Source of the DNA: an uncultured Campylobacter sp.
GTDB taxonomy: Bacteria > Campylobacterota > Campylobacteria > Campylobacterales > Campylobacteraceae
DNA length: 64,000 bases
NCBI RefSeq assembly: GCF_905372745.1
Contig: NZ_CAJPQR010000007.1
Span: 16,124-80,123 of the forward strand
Direction of reading: 5' to 3'
Shown here: positions 8,148-17,642 of the stretch, one piece after another
Numbering within the stretch: the stretch's first letter is position 1
Layout: each line of letters starts with the position of its first letter
Made by a program: the position numbers and the translations under genes
Notes under the pieces: model-generated
Databases searched by the model: none
What the model was told of the DNA's origin: nothing
The model's input: the letters and a program-made list of their open reading frames with translations, nothing else

Positions 8148-8283
8148 GCCAAATTTAGCGTGCTCGAGATAAAAGGCGGGCGCGAAAATTTAGCCGTTAA
8201 ATTTTGCCCCGACCAAATCAATAATCTTTTTCTTAGCAAAATTTGGCTAAAATCGGCTTTAAATTTTACTCACAAGGTTTAAA

Positions 8284-8730
8284 GTGATCGACATCGTTGA
8301 AATCCAAAAAATACTCCCGCACAGATATCCTTTTCTGCTCATCGACCGAGTGACCGAGCTCGAGCCCGCCAAACACATCGTCGCTTATAAAAACGTAACG
8401 ATCGGCGAGCCCGTGTTTCAGGGGCACTTCCCGGGTCACCCGATATATCCGGGCGTGATGATCATCGAGGGTATGGCGCAGGCCGGCGGCGTGCTCGCTT
8501 TTAAGAGCATGAGCGACGAGCATCAAGCGGGTATCGAAAATAAAGTCGTTTATTTTATGAGCATCGACGGAGCGAAATTTCGCCACCCGATACGCCCGGG
8601 CGATAGGCTCGAGTATCGCCTGGAGGTGCTAAAGCACAAAGGTAACATCTGGGTGCTAAAAGGCGAAGCCTACGTGGACGGCACGCTATCGTGCGAAGCC
8701 GAGCTAAAAGCTATGATCGTAGATAAATAA
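8284..8730 (+). CDS. fabZ: 3-hydroxyacyl-ACP dehydratase FabZ
   Basis: FabZ dehydrates beta-hydroxyacyl-ACP in type II fatty acid synthesis. The 148-residue protein has the hot-dog fold signature with catalytic His48 in GHFPGHPIYPG and Glu62 in IIEGMAQAGG, and a typical N terminus (ILPHRYPFLLIDRV). The start is GTG at 8284. It is followed after ten bases by lpxA; the pair competes for the same beta-hydroxyacyl-ACP substrate and is often adjacent in Gram-negative genomes. It opens the fabZ-lpxA-clpX-mreB-mreC-carB run, an order I recall from C. jejuni as well. Confidence 0.97.
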   Translation: MIDIVEIQKILPHRYPFLLIDRVTELEPAKHIVAYKNVTIGEPVFQGHFPGHPIYPGVMIIEGMAQAGGVLAFKSMSDEHQAGIENKVVYFMSIDGAKFRHPIRPGDRLEYRLEVLKHKGNIWVLKGEAYVDGTLSCEAELKAMIVDK

Positions 8731-8740
8731 GCGAGCCAAA

Positions 8741-9529
8741 ATGAGAAGTATCCATCCGCAAGCCGTCGTCGAGGACGGCGCGAAGATCGGCGAGGACGTA
8801 ACGATCGAGGCCTACGCCTACGTCGGCAAAGACGCGGTGCTAGGCGACGGCGTACTCGTAAAACAAGGCGCTAGGATAGTGGGCGACACGCATATCGGCG
8901 AGGGCGGTAAAATTTACAGCTACGCCATCGTGGGCGATATCCCGCAGGACGTGAGCTACCGCGCTGAGGAAAATACGGGCGTTCGTATCGGTAAAAACGC
9001 GACGATCCGCGAGTTTTGCACGATAAACTCGGGCACGCACAAAGGCGACGGGATCACGCGTATCGGCGATAACGCCTTTATCATGGCCTACTGCCACGTC
9101 GCGCACGACTGCGCCGTCGGAAATAACGTCATCCTGGCAAATAACGCGACTCTAGCCGGTCACGTGGAGCTTGGCGACTACAGCGTCGTTGGCGGTATGA
9201 CGCCGATACATCAGTTCGTGAGAGTCGGCGAGAGCTGCATGATCGCGGGCGCTAGCGCGCTATCTCAGGACGTCGTGCCGTTTTGCCTGGCTGAAGGCAA
9301 CCGAGCTTACATCAGAAGCTTAAATTTAGTCGGTATCAGACGAAGGTTTGATAAAGACGCGGTCGAAGAGATAAACAGAGCGTATAAATTTTTATTTAGA
9401 AAAAGCGGGGATCTAAAAGCCGCGGCTAGCGAGCTTTTAGAGAGAGCGCAGATAGAGCAGGTGCGAAAAATGTGCGAATTTATCCTAAGCACCAAGCGCG
9501 GTATCCCATTAGCAAAAGGAAGAGAATAA
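8741..9529 (+). CDS. lpxA: UDP-N-acetylglucosamine O-acyltransferase LpxA
   Basis: LpxA adds the first acyl chain to UDP-GlcNAc in lipid A synthesis, in the cytoplasm. The 262-residue sequence is a left-handed beta helix of hexapeptide repeats through about residue 190, with the catalytic histidine at 122 (YCHVAHDCAVGN). A helical C-terminal domain follows. The C-terminal IRSLNLVGIRRR segment is typical. Its TAA stop shares one base with the clpX ATG at 9529, so translation of clpX is likely coupled. The AAAGGAAGAG just before the stop serves as the clpX ribosome site. Confidence 0.97.
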   Translation: MRSIHPQAVVEDGAKIGEDVTIEAYAYVGKDAVLGDGVLVKQGARIVGDTHIGEGGKIYSYAIVGDIPQDVSYRAEENTGVRIGKNATIREFCTINSGTHKGDGITRIGDNAFIMAYCHVAHDCAVGNNVILANNATLAGHVELGDYSVVGGMTPIHQFVRVGESCMIAGASALSQDVVPFCLAEGNRAYIRSLNLVGIRRRFDKDAVEEINRAYKFLFRKSGDLKAAASELLERAQIEQVRKMCEFILSTKRGIPLAKGRE

Positions 9530-10767
9530 TGGCGAGAAAATGTAATTTTTGCGGCGAGACGGAGTCAAACGATAGACGCCTTTTTGCGGATTTGGACAAT
9601 AAGGCTTTCATCTGCGAATACTGCGTGAATGCCGCTTATAATATGATTTGCGGCGATACGAGCCTGCAAGAATCGAGTCCTGAAAACAAAACCGACAAAG
9701 ACTATACGAATTTAACTCCAAAAGAGCTAAAGGCGGTGCTAGATAACTACGTCATCGGTCAAGATAAGGCCAAAAAAGTCTTTAGCGTCGGCGTTTATAA
9801 TCACTACAAAAGAATTTTTAGAAAAGGCGAGATCGAGGACGATACGGAGATCTCGAAATCAAATATCTTGCTTGTGGGCCCTACGGGTAGCGGCAAGACG
9901 CTGATGGCACAGACTCTGGCTAAATTTCTAGACGTACCTATCGCTATCTGCGACGCTACGAGCCTAACGGAAGCGGGCTACGTCGGAGAAGACGTGGAAA
10001 ATATCCTGACTCGTCTTTTACAGGCCGCAGACGGCGACGTAAAGCGCGCCGAGCAGGGCATAGTTTTCGTCGATGAGATAGATAAGATCGCCAGGATGAG
10101 CGAAAATCGCTCGATCACGCGCGACGTGAGCGGCGAGGGCGTGCAGCAGGCGCTTTTAAAAATCATCGAAGGCAGCCTCGTAAATATCCCTCCAAAAGGC
10201 GGCAGAAAGCATCCTAATCAGGAATTTATCCAGATAGATACTTCAAACATCCTCTTTGTCTGCGGCGGCGCGTTTGACGGACTAGCCGACATCATCGAGC
10301 GCAGGATCGGCAAAAACGTGCTGGGATTTGGTCAAGATAAACGCTCAAAAGACGATAAGGAAAATTTGCTAGACGCGCTTGAGAGCGACGATTTGGTGCA
10401 TTTTGGACTAATCCCGGAGCTAATCGGTAGGCTTCACGTGGTCGCCACGCTAAATAAAATCACGCAGGACGATATGGTGAGAATTTTAACCGAGCCTAAA
10501 AATGCGATACTAAAGCAGTACCAAAAGCTTTTCGCGATAGATAGGGCAAATTTAAAATTTGACGACGAAGCTCTAAAAGAGGTCGCAAAACTAGCCATCG
10601 AGCGAAAAACGGGAGCTAGGGGACTGCGAAGCATAATGGAAGAGGTGATGACTGATATAATGTACGAACTGCCGGAGCTTGCGGGCTACGACGTGGTGAT
10701 AACAAAAGAGGTCGTAAGCGGCAAAGAAAAGCCGATTTTCGTAAAAAACAATAAAATAAGCGCATAA
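9529..10767 (+). CDS. clpX: ClpX, ATPase subunit of the ClpXP protease
   Basis: ClpX unfolds substrates, including ssrA-tagged proteins, and feeds them to ClpP. I set the start at ATG 9529 (412 residues). That gives the usual N terminus with the zinc-binding domain C5, C8, C29 and C32, preceded by AAAGGAAGAG. An upstream in-frame ATG at 9472 lies inside lpxA and adds an unrelated 19 residues. Visible motifs are Walker A GPTGSGKT at 117-124, pore loop GYVGED, Walker B FVDEID, GRKHP of the RKH loop, and the ClpP-docking loop as LGF (NVLGFGQD). The zinc domain is where adaptors such as SspB dock in other bacteria; a candidate SspB lies at 36467-36904. Confidence 0.97.
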   Translation: MARKCNFCGETESNDRRLFADLDNKAFICEYCVNAAYNMICGDTSLQESSPENKTDKDYTNLTPKELKAVLDNYVIGQDKAKKVFSVGVYNHYKRIFRKGEIEDDTEISKSNILLVGPTGSGKTLMAQTLAKFLDVPIAICDATSLTEAGYVGEDVENILTRLLQAADGDVKRAEQGIVFVDEIDKIARMSENRSITRDVSGEGVQQALLKIIEGSLVNIPPKGGRKHPNQEFIQIDTSNILFVCGGAFDGLADIIERRIGKNVLGFGQDKRSKDDKENLLDALESDDLVHFGLIPELIGRLHVVATLNKITQDDMVRILTEPKNAILKQYQKLFAIDRANLKFDDEALKEVAKLAIERKTGARGLRSIMEEVMTDIMYELPELAGYDVVITKEVVSGKEKPIFVKNNKISA

Positions 10768-10775
10768 GGATACAG

Positions 10776-11813
10776 ATGATTTTAGACCAGATAATAGGAT
10801 TTTTTTCAAGCGATATGGGTATCGACCTAGGCACTGCAAATACGCTAGTTTTGGTAAAAGATAAGGGTATCATCATAAACGAGCCCTCCGTCGTCGCGGT
10901 ACAACGCGAAAAATACGGCAAGCAAAAAATCTTAGCCGTCGGCCACGAAGCAAAAGAGATGGTAGGTAAAACTCCCGGCGATATCGAGGCGATCCGTCCG
11001 ATGAGAGACGGCGTTATCGCGGATTTTGACATGACGGAAAAGATGATCCGCTATTTCATCGAAAAAACTCACCGCAGAAAGAGCTTCCTGCGCCCTCGTA
11101 TCATCATCTCCGTACCTTACGGCCTAACTCAAGTCGAACGAAAAGCCGTACGCGAGAGCGCGCTAAGCGCCGGGGCTAGAGAGGTATTTTTGATAGAGGA
11201 GCCTATGGCTGCTGCTATCGGGGCAAATTTGCCGGTGCGCGAACCGCAAGGAAACCTAGTCGTCGATATCGGCGGCGGTACGACGGAGATCGGTGTAGTC
11301 TCTCTAGGCGGCCTAGTTATAAGCAAGTCTATCCGCACCGCTGGCGATAAAATCGATATGAGCATCGTAAACTACATAAAAGAAAAATACAACCTCCTAA
11401 TCGGCGAGCGAGCGGGCGAGGATATCAAAATTTCCGTCGGTTCGGCGATTCAGCTTCCCGAGGAGCTTAGCATCGTAGTAAAAGGTCGCGACCAGATTAG
11501 CGGCCTACTAAGCCGCGTGGAGCTAACGAGCGAGGACGTGCGCGAGGCTATGCGCGAACCTCTAAAAGAGATCGCAGACGCCCTAAAAACCGTACTTGAG
11601 ATGATGCCGCCCGATCTTGCCGGAGATATCGTAGAAAACGGCATCGTGCTAACCGGAGGCGGAGCGCTGATCCGCGGCCTTGATAAATATCTAAGCGATA
11701 TCGTCAAGCTTCCCGTTTTCGTCGCGGACGATCCGTTGCTAGCCGTGGCTAGAGGCACCGGCAAGGCTCTTGAGGAGATTAAATTTTTACAACAACTCGT
11801 AAATGAAGAGTAA
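10776..11813 (+). CDS. mreB: Rod-shape-determining actin homologue MreB
   Basis: MreB polymerises beneath the inner membrane and steers lateral wall synthesis. The 345-residue protein has the actin-fold phosphate motifs: MGIDLGTANTLV near the N terminus, VVDIGGGTTEIGV near residue 166, and VLTGGGALIRGLD near 292. Length is standard. It follows clpX by eight bases and overlaps mreC by eleven. mreD, rodA or mrdA are not in this window; the shape operon here is mreB-mreC only, ahead of carB. Confidence 0.97.
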   Translation: MILDQIIGFFSSDMGIDLGTANTLVLVKDKGIIINEPSVVAVQREKYGKQKILAVGHEAKEMVGKTPGDIEAIRPMRDGVIADFDMTEKMIRYFIEKTHRRKSFLRPRIIISVPYGLTQVERKAVRESALSAGAREVFLIEEPMAAAIGANLPVREPQGNLVVDIGGGTTEIGVVSLGGLVISKSIRTAGDKIDMSIVNYIKEKYNLLIGERAGEDIKISVGSAIQLPEELSIVVKGRDQISGLLSRVELTSEDVREAMREPLKEIADALKTVLEMMPPDLAGDIVENGIVLTGGGALIRGLDKYLSDIVKLPVFVADDPLLAVARGTGKALEEIKFLQQLVNEE

Positions 11814-12558
11814 AATTTTATTCGTCGCTCTCATCGGCGCGCTGGTATTTTTTTCGCTTGATAGAGGCGCGCTTATCTCGGGATACGTCGTAAATTTAAA
11901 CAGCCGCGTAGTCGCCGCCTACGACGACGCGGTCAAATTTGTAAAAGACGGCGTAAACGAGCATTTTAGGCAGCGCGAGGAGATAAAGCAGCTTCGCGCT
12001 CAAAACGCCGAACTGGAAAAATCGGCAGCTTTGCTTTCAAGCTTCGCAAAGGAGCTAAACGAAATTTTGGTCGATAAAAACTCGACCGCCTACGAGCCTA
12101 GAGTCCAGCTCGTGCGGGCGCTAAGCTACGTAAATATAAGCGACTACAACAAGGTCTGGCTGGATAAATTTAGCGGCTACGACGAGTCTAAAATTTACGG
12201 GCTGATTTACCAAGGTAAGAGCGCGGGTATCGTCGTGAGTAAGGACGGCAACCCTATGGCCTTGCTGCAAAACGATCCAAAAAGTATATTCGCCGTTTCA
12301 ATCGGCGAGGAAAAAATCCCGGGCATCGCGCACGGGAGTAAAGACGGAATAACGGTGAAATTTATCCCCCAGTGGCTCAGCCCAAAGGAGGGCGACGAGG
12401 TCGTCACGAGCGGGCTTGACGGGATATTTTTTAGCGGGATTTCAGTGGGCAAGGTCACGGGCGTGATCCAAGAGAGCTTATATAAAAGCGCGGCCGTAAA
12501 GCCCTACGTAAGCATAACCATCCCCTCATATCTATACGTCGTAACAAAGGAAAAATAA
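11803..12558 (+). CDS. mreC: Rod-shape-determining protein MreC
   Basis: MreC links cytoplasmic MreB filaments to periplasmic penicillin-binding proteins. The 251-residue protein has one N-terminal membrane segment (about 4-22) and a coiled-coil stretch at about 58-90 (REEIKQLRAQNAELEKSAALL). A beta-rich periplasmic domain follows, ending with DGIFFSGISVGKVTGV. The ATG overlaps the end of mreB by eleven bases. The stop shares one base with the carB ATG, so carB is translationally linked although its function is unrelated. Confidence 0.93.
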   Translation: MKSKILFVALIGALVFFSLDRGALISGYVVNLNSRVVAAYDDAVKFVKDGVNEHFRQREEIKQLRAQNAELEKSAALLSSFAKELNEILVDKNSTAYEPRVQLVRALSYVNISDYNKVWLDKFSGYDESKIYGLIYQGKSAGIVVSKDGNPMALLQNDPKSIFAVSIGEEKIPGIAHGSKDGITVKFIPQWLSPKEGDEVVTSGLDGIFFSGISVGKVTGVIQESLYKSAAVKPYVSITIPSYLYVVTKEK

Positions 12559-15500
12559 TGCCAAAAAGAACCGACATCAACACCGTTTTACTCATCGGCA
12601 GCGGCCCTATCGTCATCGGGCAGGCGTGCGAATTCGACTACAGCGGTACGCAAGCCGCAAAGACGCTAAAGCAGCTGGGCTACCGAGTCGTACTCATTAA
12701 CTCAAACCCGGCTACCATCATGACCGATCCAGATTTCGCCGACGCTACCTACGTCGAGCCGATAACCAAAGAGAGTATCAAGCGCATAATAGATAAGGAA
12801 AAAGTCGATGCCATACTGCCTACGATGGGCGGCCAGGTAGCGCTAAACGTCGCTATGCAACTATACGAAGCTGACATGCTAGGCGGCGTCAAATTTCTAG
12901 GCGCGAACCCCCAAGCTATCAAAAAGGGCGAGGATAGGCAGGAGTTTAAAAAGGTGATGCAAAAGATCGGCATGGATCTGCCGCAAAGCCAGTACGCCTA
13001 CGACATGGACGAGGCGCTAGCCGCAGCCGCAAACATCGGCTTTCCGCTCATCATCCGCGCTAGCTATACCCTAGGCGGCGCAGGCAGCGGCGTGGCGTAT
13101 AATATCGACGAATTTAAAGAACTAGCCCAAACGGGCCTAGATGCCAGCCCGATACATGAAATTTTGGTCGAGGAGAGCTTGCTAGGCTGGAAAGAGTACG
13201 AGATGGAGGTCATCCGCGACCGCAACGACAACTGTATCATCGTCTGCTCGATCGAAAACCTCGATCCGATGGGCGTGCATACGGGCGATAGTATCACGGT
13301 TGCGCCGGCTCTTACGCTCACCGACAAAGAGTATCAGGCGATGCGCGACGCGAGTTTTAAAATTTTACGCGAGATCGGCGTGGATACGGGCGGCAGCAAT
13401 GTGCAGTTTGCTATAAATCCAAAAACCGGCCGCATGATCGTGATCGAGATGAACCCGCGCGTGAGCCGTAGCTCTGCGCTCGCCTCAAAGGCCACGGGCT
13501 ACCCGATCGCCAAGGTCGCGACGCTGCTAGCCGTGGGCTTTAGCCTGGATGAAATCAAAAACGACATCACCGGCACGCCTGCTAGCTTTGAGCCCGTCAT
13601 CGATTACATCGTGACTAAGATCCCGCGCTTTACGTTTGAGAAATTCCCGGGCGCGAACCCGTATCTAGGCACCGCGATGAAGAGTGTGGGCGAGGTGATG
13701 GCGATCGGCAGGACGTTTAAGGAAAGCATCCAAAAAGCGCTTTGCTCGATGGAAAAGGATTATTACGGATTTAACTTCGTAAATTTGGAGAAAAACGCGT
13801 TAGTTTACGGCCTTAGAAACGCGAACGAAAGCCGCATTTTATATGTCGCGCAGGCGTTTCGAGACGGGTTTAGCGTGGCTGAGGTGCACGAGATGAGCAA
13901 GATCGATCCGTGGTTTTTGGATCAAATTTGGCAGATAGTTAAATTTGAAGAGCGTATCGACATGGACATCCTAAACGACGAGCCGCTACTTCGCGAAGCT
14001 AAAACGATGGGGTTTTCGGACAAGATGATCGCGCATCTGATAAATTTAAAAGACAACCTCGATCTGGGTCAAAACGATATATATTTCGCGCGCGAGAAAA
14101 TGGGCATAAACCTCGAATACAACGAGGTTGATACCTGCGCGGGCGAGTTTAAGGCGCTCACGCCGTATCTTTACTCGACGACTAATATCACGAAACTGCC
14201 GCATCTTTCGTCAAATTTCGCCGAGTCAAATTTAAACGTAAATTCGGCGCAAAAAGAGAAAAAAGTGATGATCATCGGCGGCGGTCCAAACCGCATAGGC
14301 CAGGGCATAGAGTTTGACTACTGCTGCGTGCACGCCAGCTACGCGCTACGCGACATGGGCGTAAAAACCATAATGTACAACTGCAACCCAGAAACCGTCA
14401 GTACCGACTACGACACTAGCGATATTTTGTACTTTGAGCCGATCGATTTCGAGCACGTTAGAGCCGTGATCGAGCACGAAAATCCGGACGGCGTGATCGT
14501 GCATTTCGGCGGTCAGACTCCGCTAAAATTCGCCAAACGCCTAAGCATAGCGGGCGCAAAAATCATCGGCACCAGCGCTCGTACGATCGACGTCGCTGAG
14601 GATAGGAAGAAATTTAGCGAATTTATCTCTAAAATAGGCGTCAAACAGCCACGAAACGACACTGCAACAAGCGAAAAAGAGGCGCTAGAAAAGGCCGCCG
14701 CTATCGGCTATCCCGTACTCGTGCGCCCTAGCTACGTGCTGGGCGGCCGCGCGATGAGACGCGTGCATAGCGATGAGGAGCTGCGCCTATATATGAGCGA
14801 GGCGGTCAAGGTCAGTAACCACTCGCCCGTGCTAATCGATAAATTTTTACAAGACGCCGTGGAGCTTGACGTAGACGCGATCAGCGACGGCAAGGACGTC
14901 TATATCGGCGCCGTGATGCAGCACATCGAGGAGGCGGGCATCCACAGCGGCGACAGCGCGTGCATATTGCCTCCGCTAAATTTGACCGCGCAGATGATCG
15001 AAAAGGTAGAAAACCAAACTCGCGACATCGCGCTAAATTTGGGCGTCGTGGGGCTTATGAATATCCAGTTTGCCATCTACGAGGACGAGCTGTTTATAAT
15101 AGAGGTAAACCCGCGCGCCAGCCGCACCGTGCCGTTTGTTAGCAAGGCGACAGGCGTGCCGATGGCGAAGGTAGCCACGCGCGTGATGTGGCAAGGGGGT
15201 TTACGCGAGGCGCTTAAATTTTACGACAACTACGACGCAGTTTACGAGGAGCGCGGCATACTCAAGCCTCGAGTGAAAAATCACGTCTGCGTCAAAGAAG
15301 CTGTATTTCCGTTTAACAAGCTCTCTGGCGCGGATCTAATCCTGGGTCCTGAGATGAAAAGTACGGGCGAGGTCATGGGCATATCAAGCGATTTTGCAAA
15401 GAGCTTTGCAAAAAGCCAGATCGCTGCGAGCAACTCGCTGCCGACAAGCGGGCTAGTCTTTTTGACTCTTGCCGACGCGGACAAAAAATACGCCGCAAAT

Positions 15501-15851
15501 TTGGCGCGCGAGCTCATAAATCTCGGCTTTAAAATCATCGCCACGGGCGGAACGTATAAAATTTTAGAGGGCGCGGGCATAGAGAGCGAGTTCGTCTATA
15601 AGATTAGCGAAGGCCGCCCAAATGTCGAGGATAGGCTCAAAAACGGCGATATCGCGCTCGTCATCAACACCAGCGACAGCAAGTCAAACAGCGAGGACGG
15701 CAAGAAAATCAGGCAAAACATCATGCGATTTAAGATTCCGTATTTCACGACGATGTCGGCGGCCTTGGCGGCTGCTAAATCGCTAAAAAGCGTACAAGAC
15801 GGCAGCGCGCTAGAAGTAAAAAGCTTGCAGGAGTATCTTGGCGAGAAGTGA
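12558..15851 (+). CDS. carB: Carbamoyl-phosphate synthase large subunit CarB
   Basis: CarB makes carbamoyl phosphate from bicarbonate, glutamine-derived ammonia and two ATP, feeding pyrimidine and arginine synthesis. The 1097-residue protein is full length, with two homologous ATP-grasp halves. The first begins LLIGSGPIVIGQACEFDYSG. The second begins near residue 570 with IIGGGPNRIGQGIEFDYCC. Each half has an EMNPR or EVNPR metal-binding segment, and the C-terminal methylglyoxal-synthase-like regulatory domain contains IATGGTYKIL. It starts one base inside the mreC stop and ends before a strong hairpin at 15861-15885. The small subunit carA is not in this window. Confidence 0.98.
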   Translation: MPKRTDINTVLLIGSGPIVIGQACEFDYSGTQAAKTLKQLGYRVVLINSNPATIMTDPDFADATYVEPITKESIKRIIDKEKVDAILPTMGGQVALNVAMQLYEADMLGGVKFLGANPQAIKKGEDRQEFKKVMQKIGMDLPQSQYAYDMDEALAAAANIGFPLIIRASYTLGGAGSGVAYNIDEFKELAQTGLDASPIHEILVEESLLGWKEYEMEVIRDRNDNCIIVCSIENLDPMGVHTGDSITVAPALTLTDKEYQAMRDASFKILREIGVDTGGSNVQFAINPKTGRMIVIEMNPRVSRSSALASKATGYPIAKVATLLAVGFSLDEIKNDITGTPASFEPVIDYIVTKIPRFTFEKFPGANPYLGTAMKSVGEVMAIGRTFKESIQKALCSMEKDYYGFNFVNLEKNALVYGLRNANESRILYVAQAFRDGFSVAEVHEMSKIDPWFLDQIWQIVKFEERIDMDILNDEPLLREAKTMGFSDKMIAHLINLKDNLDLGQNDIYFAREKMGINLEYNEVDTCAGEFKALTPYLYSTTNITKLPHLSSNFAESNLNVNSAQKEKKVMIIGGGPNRIGQGIEFDYCCVHASYALRDMGVKTIMYNCNPETVSTDYDTSDILYFEPIDFEHVRAVIEHENPDGVIVHFGGQTPLKFAKRLSIAGAKIIGTSARTIDVAEDRKKFSEFISKIGVKQPRNDTATSEKEALEKAAAIGYPVLVRPSYVLGGRAMRRVHSDEELRLYMSEAVKVSNHSPVLIDKFLQDAVELDVDAISDGKDVYIGAVMQHIEEAGIHSGDSACILPPLNLTAQMIEKVENQTRDIALNLGVVGLMNIQFAIYEDELFIIEVNPRASRTVPFVSKATGVPMAKVATRVMWQGGLREALKFYDNYDAVYEERGILKPRVKNHVCVKEAVFPFNKLSGADLILGPEMKSTGEVMGISSDFAKSFAKSQIAASNSLPTSGLVFLTLADADKKYAANLARELINLGFKIIATGGTYKILEGAGIESEFVYKISEGRPNVEDRLKNGDIALVINTSDSKSNSEDGKKIRQNIMRFKIPYFTTMSAALAAAKSLKSVQDGSALEVKSLQEYLGEK

Positions 15852-15860
15852 GCGCATGCC

Positions 15861-15885
15861 GGCAAATTTAAACGTCAAATTTGCC
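15861..15885 (+). terminator. Hairpin after carB
   Basis: A perfect 9-base stem, GGCAAATTT at 15861-15869 and AAATTTGCC at 15877-15885, encloses a 7-base loop. It begins nine bases after the carB stop and is followed by TTTGTGCGCAGTTTTT. It probably terminates the fabZ-carB transcript. Both arms contain AAATTT. Confidence 0.65.
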
Positions 15886-16043
15886 TTTGTGCGCAGTTTT
15901 TGCGTTAAATAAAAGCTTAAATTTAGCTCTCTAATTTCACGGTTGGAATTTATTTAGATGAGATTAAATTTTACTTCTAGCGTTTTGGGCGATGCGAAAT
16001 AGTAAAATTTCAGCTAAATTTTACCCAGCAAAAAGGAGCAAAA

Positions 16044-16760
16044 ATGTTTGATTTTAAAAAAGAGTTTAAAGAGCTTTACGCGCCAAAGCAGACACCGCAA
16101 ATTTTAACCGTCCCGCCTGCAAATTTCGTCTGCGTCCGCGGCGATGGCGATCCGAACGAATCAGGCGGTGCGTATCAGCGCGCGATAGAGGTGCTTTACG
16201 CCGTGAGCTACGCGCTAAAAATGAGCTACAAAACCGATTATAAGATCGATGGCTTTTTTGAGTATGTCGTGCCACCGCTAGAGGGGTTTTGGTGGCAGAG
16301 CGGCTCGGCTTGCGGCGCTGCAGACTACGCTAGAAAGAGCGATTTTAGCTGGATTAGCGCGATTAGACTGCCCGATTTTATCACGCGAGAAAATTTCGAC
16401 TGGGCAGTGCAGCAGGCTACTTTGAAAAAGAAGCTAGACTGCGGCGCAGCGGAGTTTTTGAGGATAGACGAAGGTCTTTGCGCGCAAATTTTACATGTGG
16501 GTAGCTTTGACGATGAGCCGGAGAGCGTTGCTAAAATAGACGAGTTTATCTCCGCAAACGGCTATGCAAAGGACTTTGGCGAGCAAAGGACGCATCATGA
16601 AATCTACCTAAGCGACCCCAGAAAAATAGACCCGCAAAAATGCAAAACGATAATTAGACTGCCGATTAGAAAAATAGCGACGCGGTTTCTAAGTAAAGCT
16701 ATAGTACTTACTCGAGACTCGCCTTTTTATTGTGCCGATTTGCAAAATAGAGTAGATTAA
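16044..16760 (+). CDS. GyrI-like small-molecule-binding protein
   Basis: The 238-residue protein matches stand-alone GyrI-like (SOUL/GyrI fold) proteins: PPANFVCVRGDGDPNESGGAYQRAIEVLYAV near the N terminus, FWWQSG after the first repeat, and HHEIYLSDPRK near the end. Such proteins resemble the ligand-binding half of AraC-type multidrug sensors and some have small-molecule hydrolase activity. No DNA-binding domain is present. The start is well marked by AAAAAGGAG at 16027-16035. It stands alone between the carB terminator and the AT-rich HNH gene on the other strand. Its ligand is not predictable. Confidence 0.85.
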   Translation: MFDFKKEFKELYAPKQTPQILTVPPANFVCVRGDGDPNESGGAYQRAIEVLYAVSYALKMSYKTDYKIDGFFEYVVPPLEGFWWQSGSACGAADYARKSDFSWISAIRLPDFITRENFDWAVQQATLKKKLDCGAAEFLRIDEGLCAQILHVGSFDDEPESVAKIDEFISANGYAKDFGEQRTHHEIYLSDPRKIDPQKCKTIIRLPIRKIATRFLSKAIVLTRDSPFYCADLQNRVD

Positions 16761-16880
16761 GAAAAATTATGTCGATTACAGCGCGTAGAGATTAAATTTA
16801 AGCGAGATTATAGAGCTTGGCGGTGTGCTACACTGCATAACGGCAGAGAAATTTGGGCGGTAAAGTTACCACCTTATTTA

Positions 16881-17642
16881 CTATTTTGTTTTGGGGATAA
16901 TTTCTTTATTAAAGTCGAATTCCCAAATTTTTGGGTCTGGCACGTCTTTTATTTCTTCTTTGCTATACCCAATAGCCTTTAGTCTTTCATTCCAAGTCCT
17001 TCTAATGCCTTCAGCAATAGGCTTAAATTCCCTTGGCGAAAACTCATCAGTTTTTGCATTATTGCACCAGTAGCAAGCCATACAACAATTCTCTTTGCTA
17101 TATTCTAAATTTGGCAGCTTCCTATCTATTTCTAGCGTATATCCACGCGTATCGCTTCTTTTATTATTTAGCTTACCATTTTTGCCAAGCTCTTCGATCT
17201 GAGCTAGGCTTATACCGCAGTATGAGCAAGTTGTTTTTTCAAGCATCTTATTAAAGTCTGTTTCAGAAAATTTTCCTTTAAAATCATCTTCATATTCTTT
17301 TTCCAGTGCATCTAAAATTTCTGTAAATTCATTAGACTTTTGAACGAAATATTGTCTTTGCTCTATCAGCATGATGTTTAGCTCTTTGCCCTTATGTTTT
17401 ATTTTACTTTCATTGCTATTTAGATTCAGCTGGTAGTATTTACTGCTGTATAAATTCGCCACTTCATTAATGACTTCAAAGCCCTTAAAATCTTTTTTTA
17501 TAGTTTCAATATTACTCATAATGTAGTAATCATTGCATCCATTTTTATCTGAGTTGTCCCAAGAAAAAGCCTTGTCAAACAAAAATAGCTGAACTTTTGT
17601 TTTAAAGCTATCTTCCATTTTAGTTTTATATTTCTTTGTCAT
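16881..17642 (-). CDS. HNH-family nuclease-like protein, AT-rich and probably acquired
   Basis: I choose the ATG at 17640-17642 (253 residues) because AAGGAG precedes it by five bases; a longer frame starting at 17672 has no such site. The zinc knuckle is CSYCG. The nuclease core runs from LEIDRKLPN to NCCMACYWCNNAKTDEF, in which Arg replaces the first His of a canonical HNH and Asn and the last Cys pair are retained. The N-terminal 130 residues are lysine-rich and unlike anything I know. Base composition is clearly lower in GC than both neighbours and codons favour A/T, suggesting horizontal transfer. No methylase, toxin or phage gene sits beside it, so its role (orphan restriction, defence or homing) is open. 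Confidence 0.8.
   Translation of the reverse strand: MTKKYKTKMEDSFKTKVQLFLFDKAFSWDNSDKNGCNDYYIMSNIETIKKDFKGFEVINEVANLYSSKYYQLNLNSNESKIKHKGKELNIMLIEQRQYFVQKSNEFTEILDALEKEYEDDFKGKFSETDFNKMLEKTTCSYCGISLAQIEELGKNGKLNNKRSDTRGYTLEIDRKLPNLEYSKENCCMACYWCNNAKTDEFSPREFKPIAEGIRRTWNERLKAIGYSKEEIKDVPDPKIWEFDFNKEIIPKTK

Noticed and set aside
8148..8283. Possible inverted repeat in the gap before fabZ
   Set aside because: Only scattered AAATTT copies were found; no stem longer than six bases stood out.
9472..9528. N-terminal extension of ClpX inside lpxA
   Set aside because: The zinc-binding domain and ribosome site fix the start at 9529.
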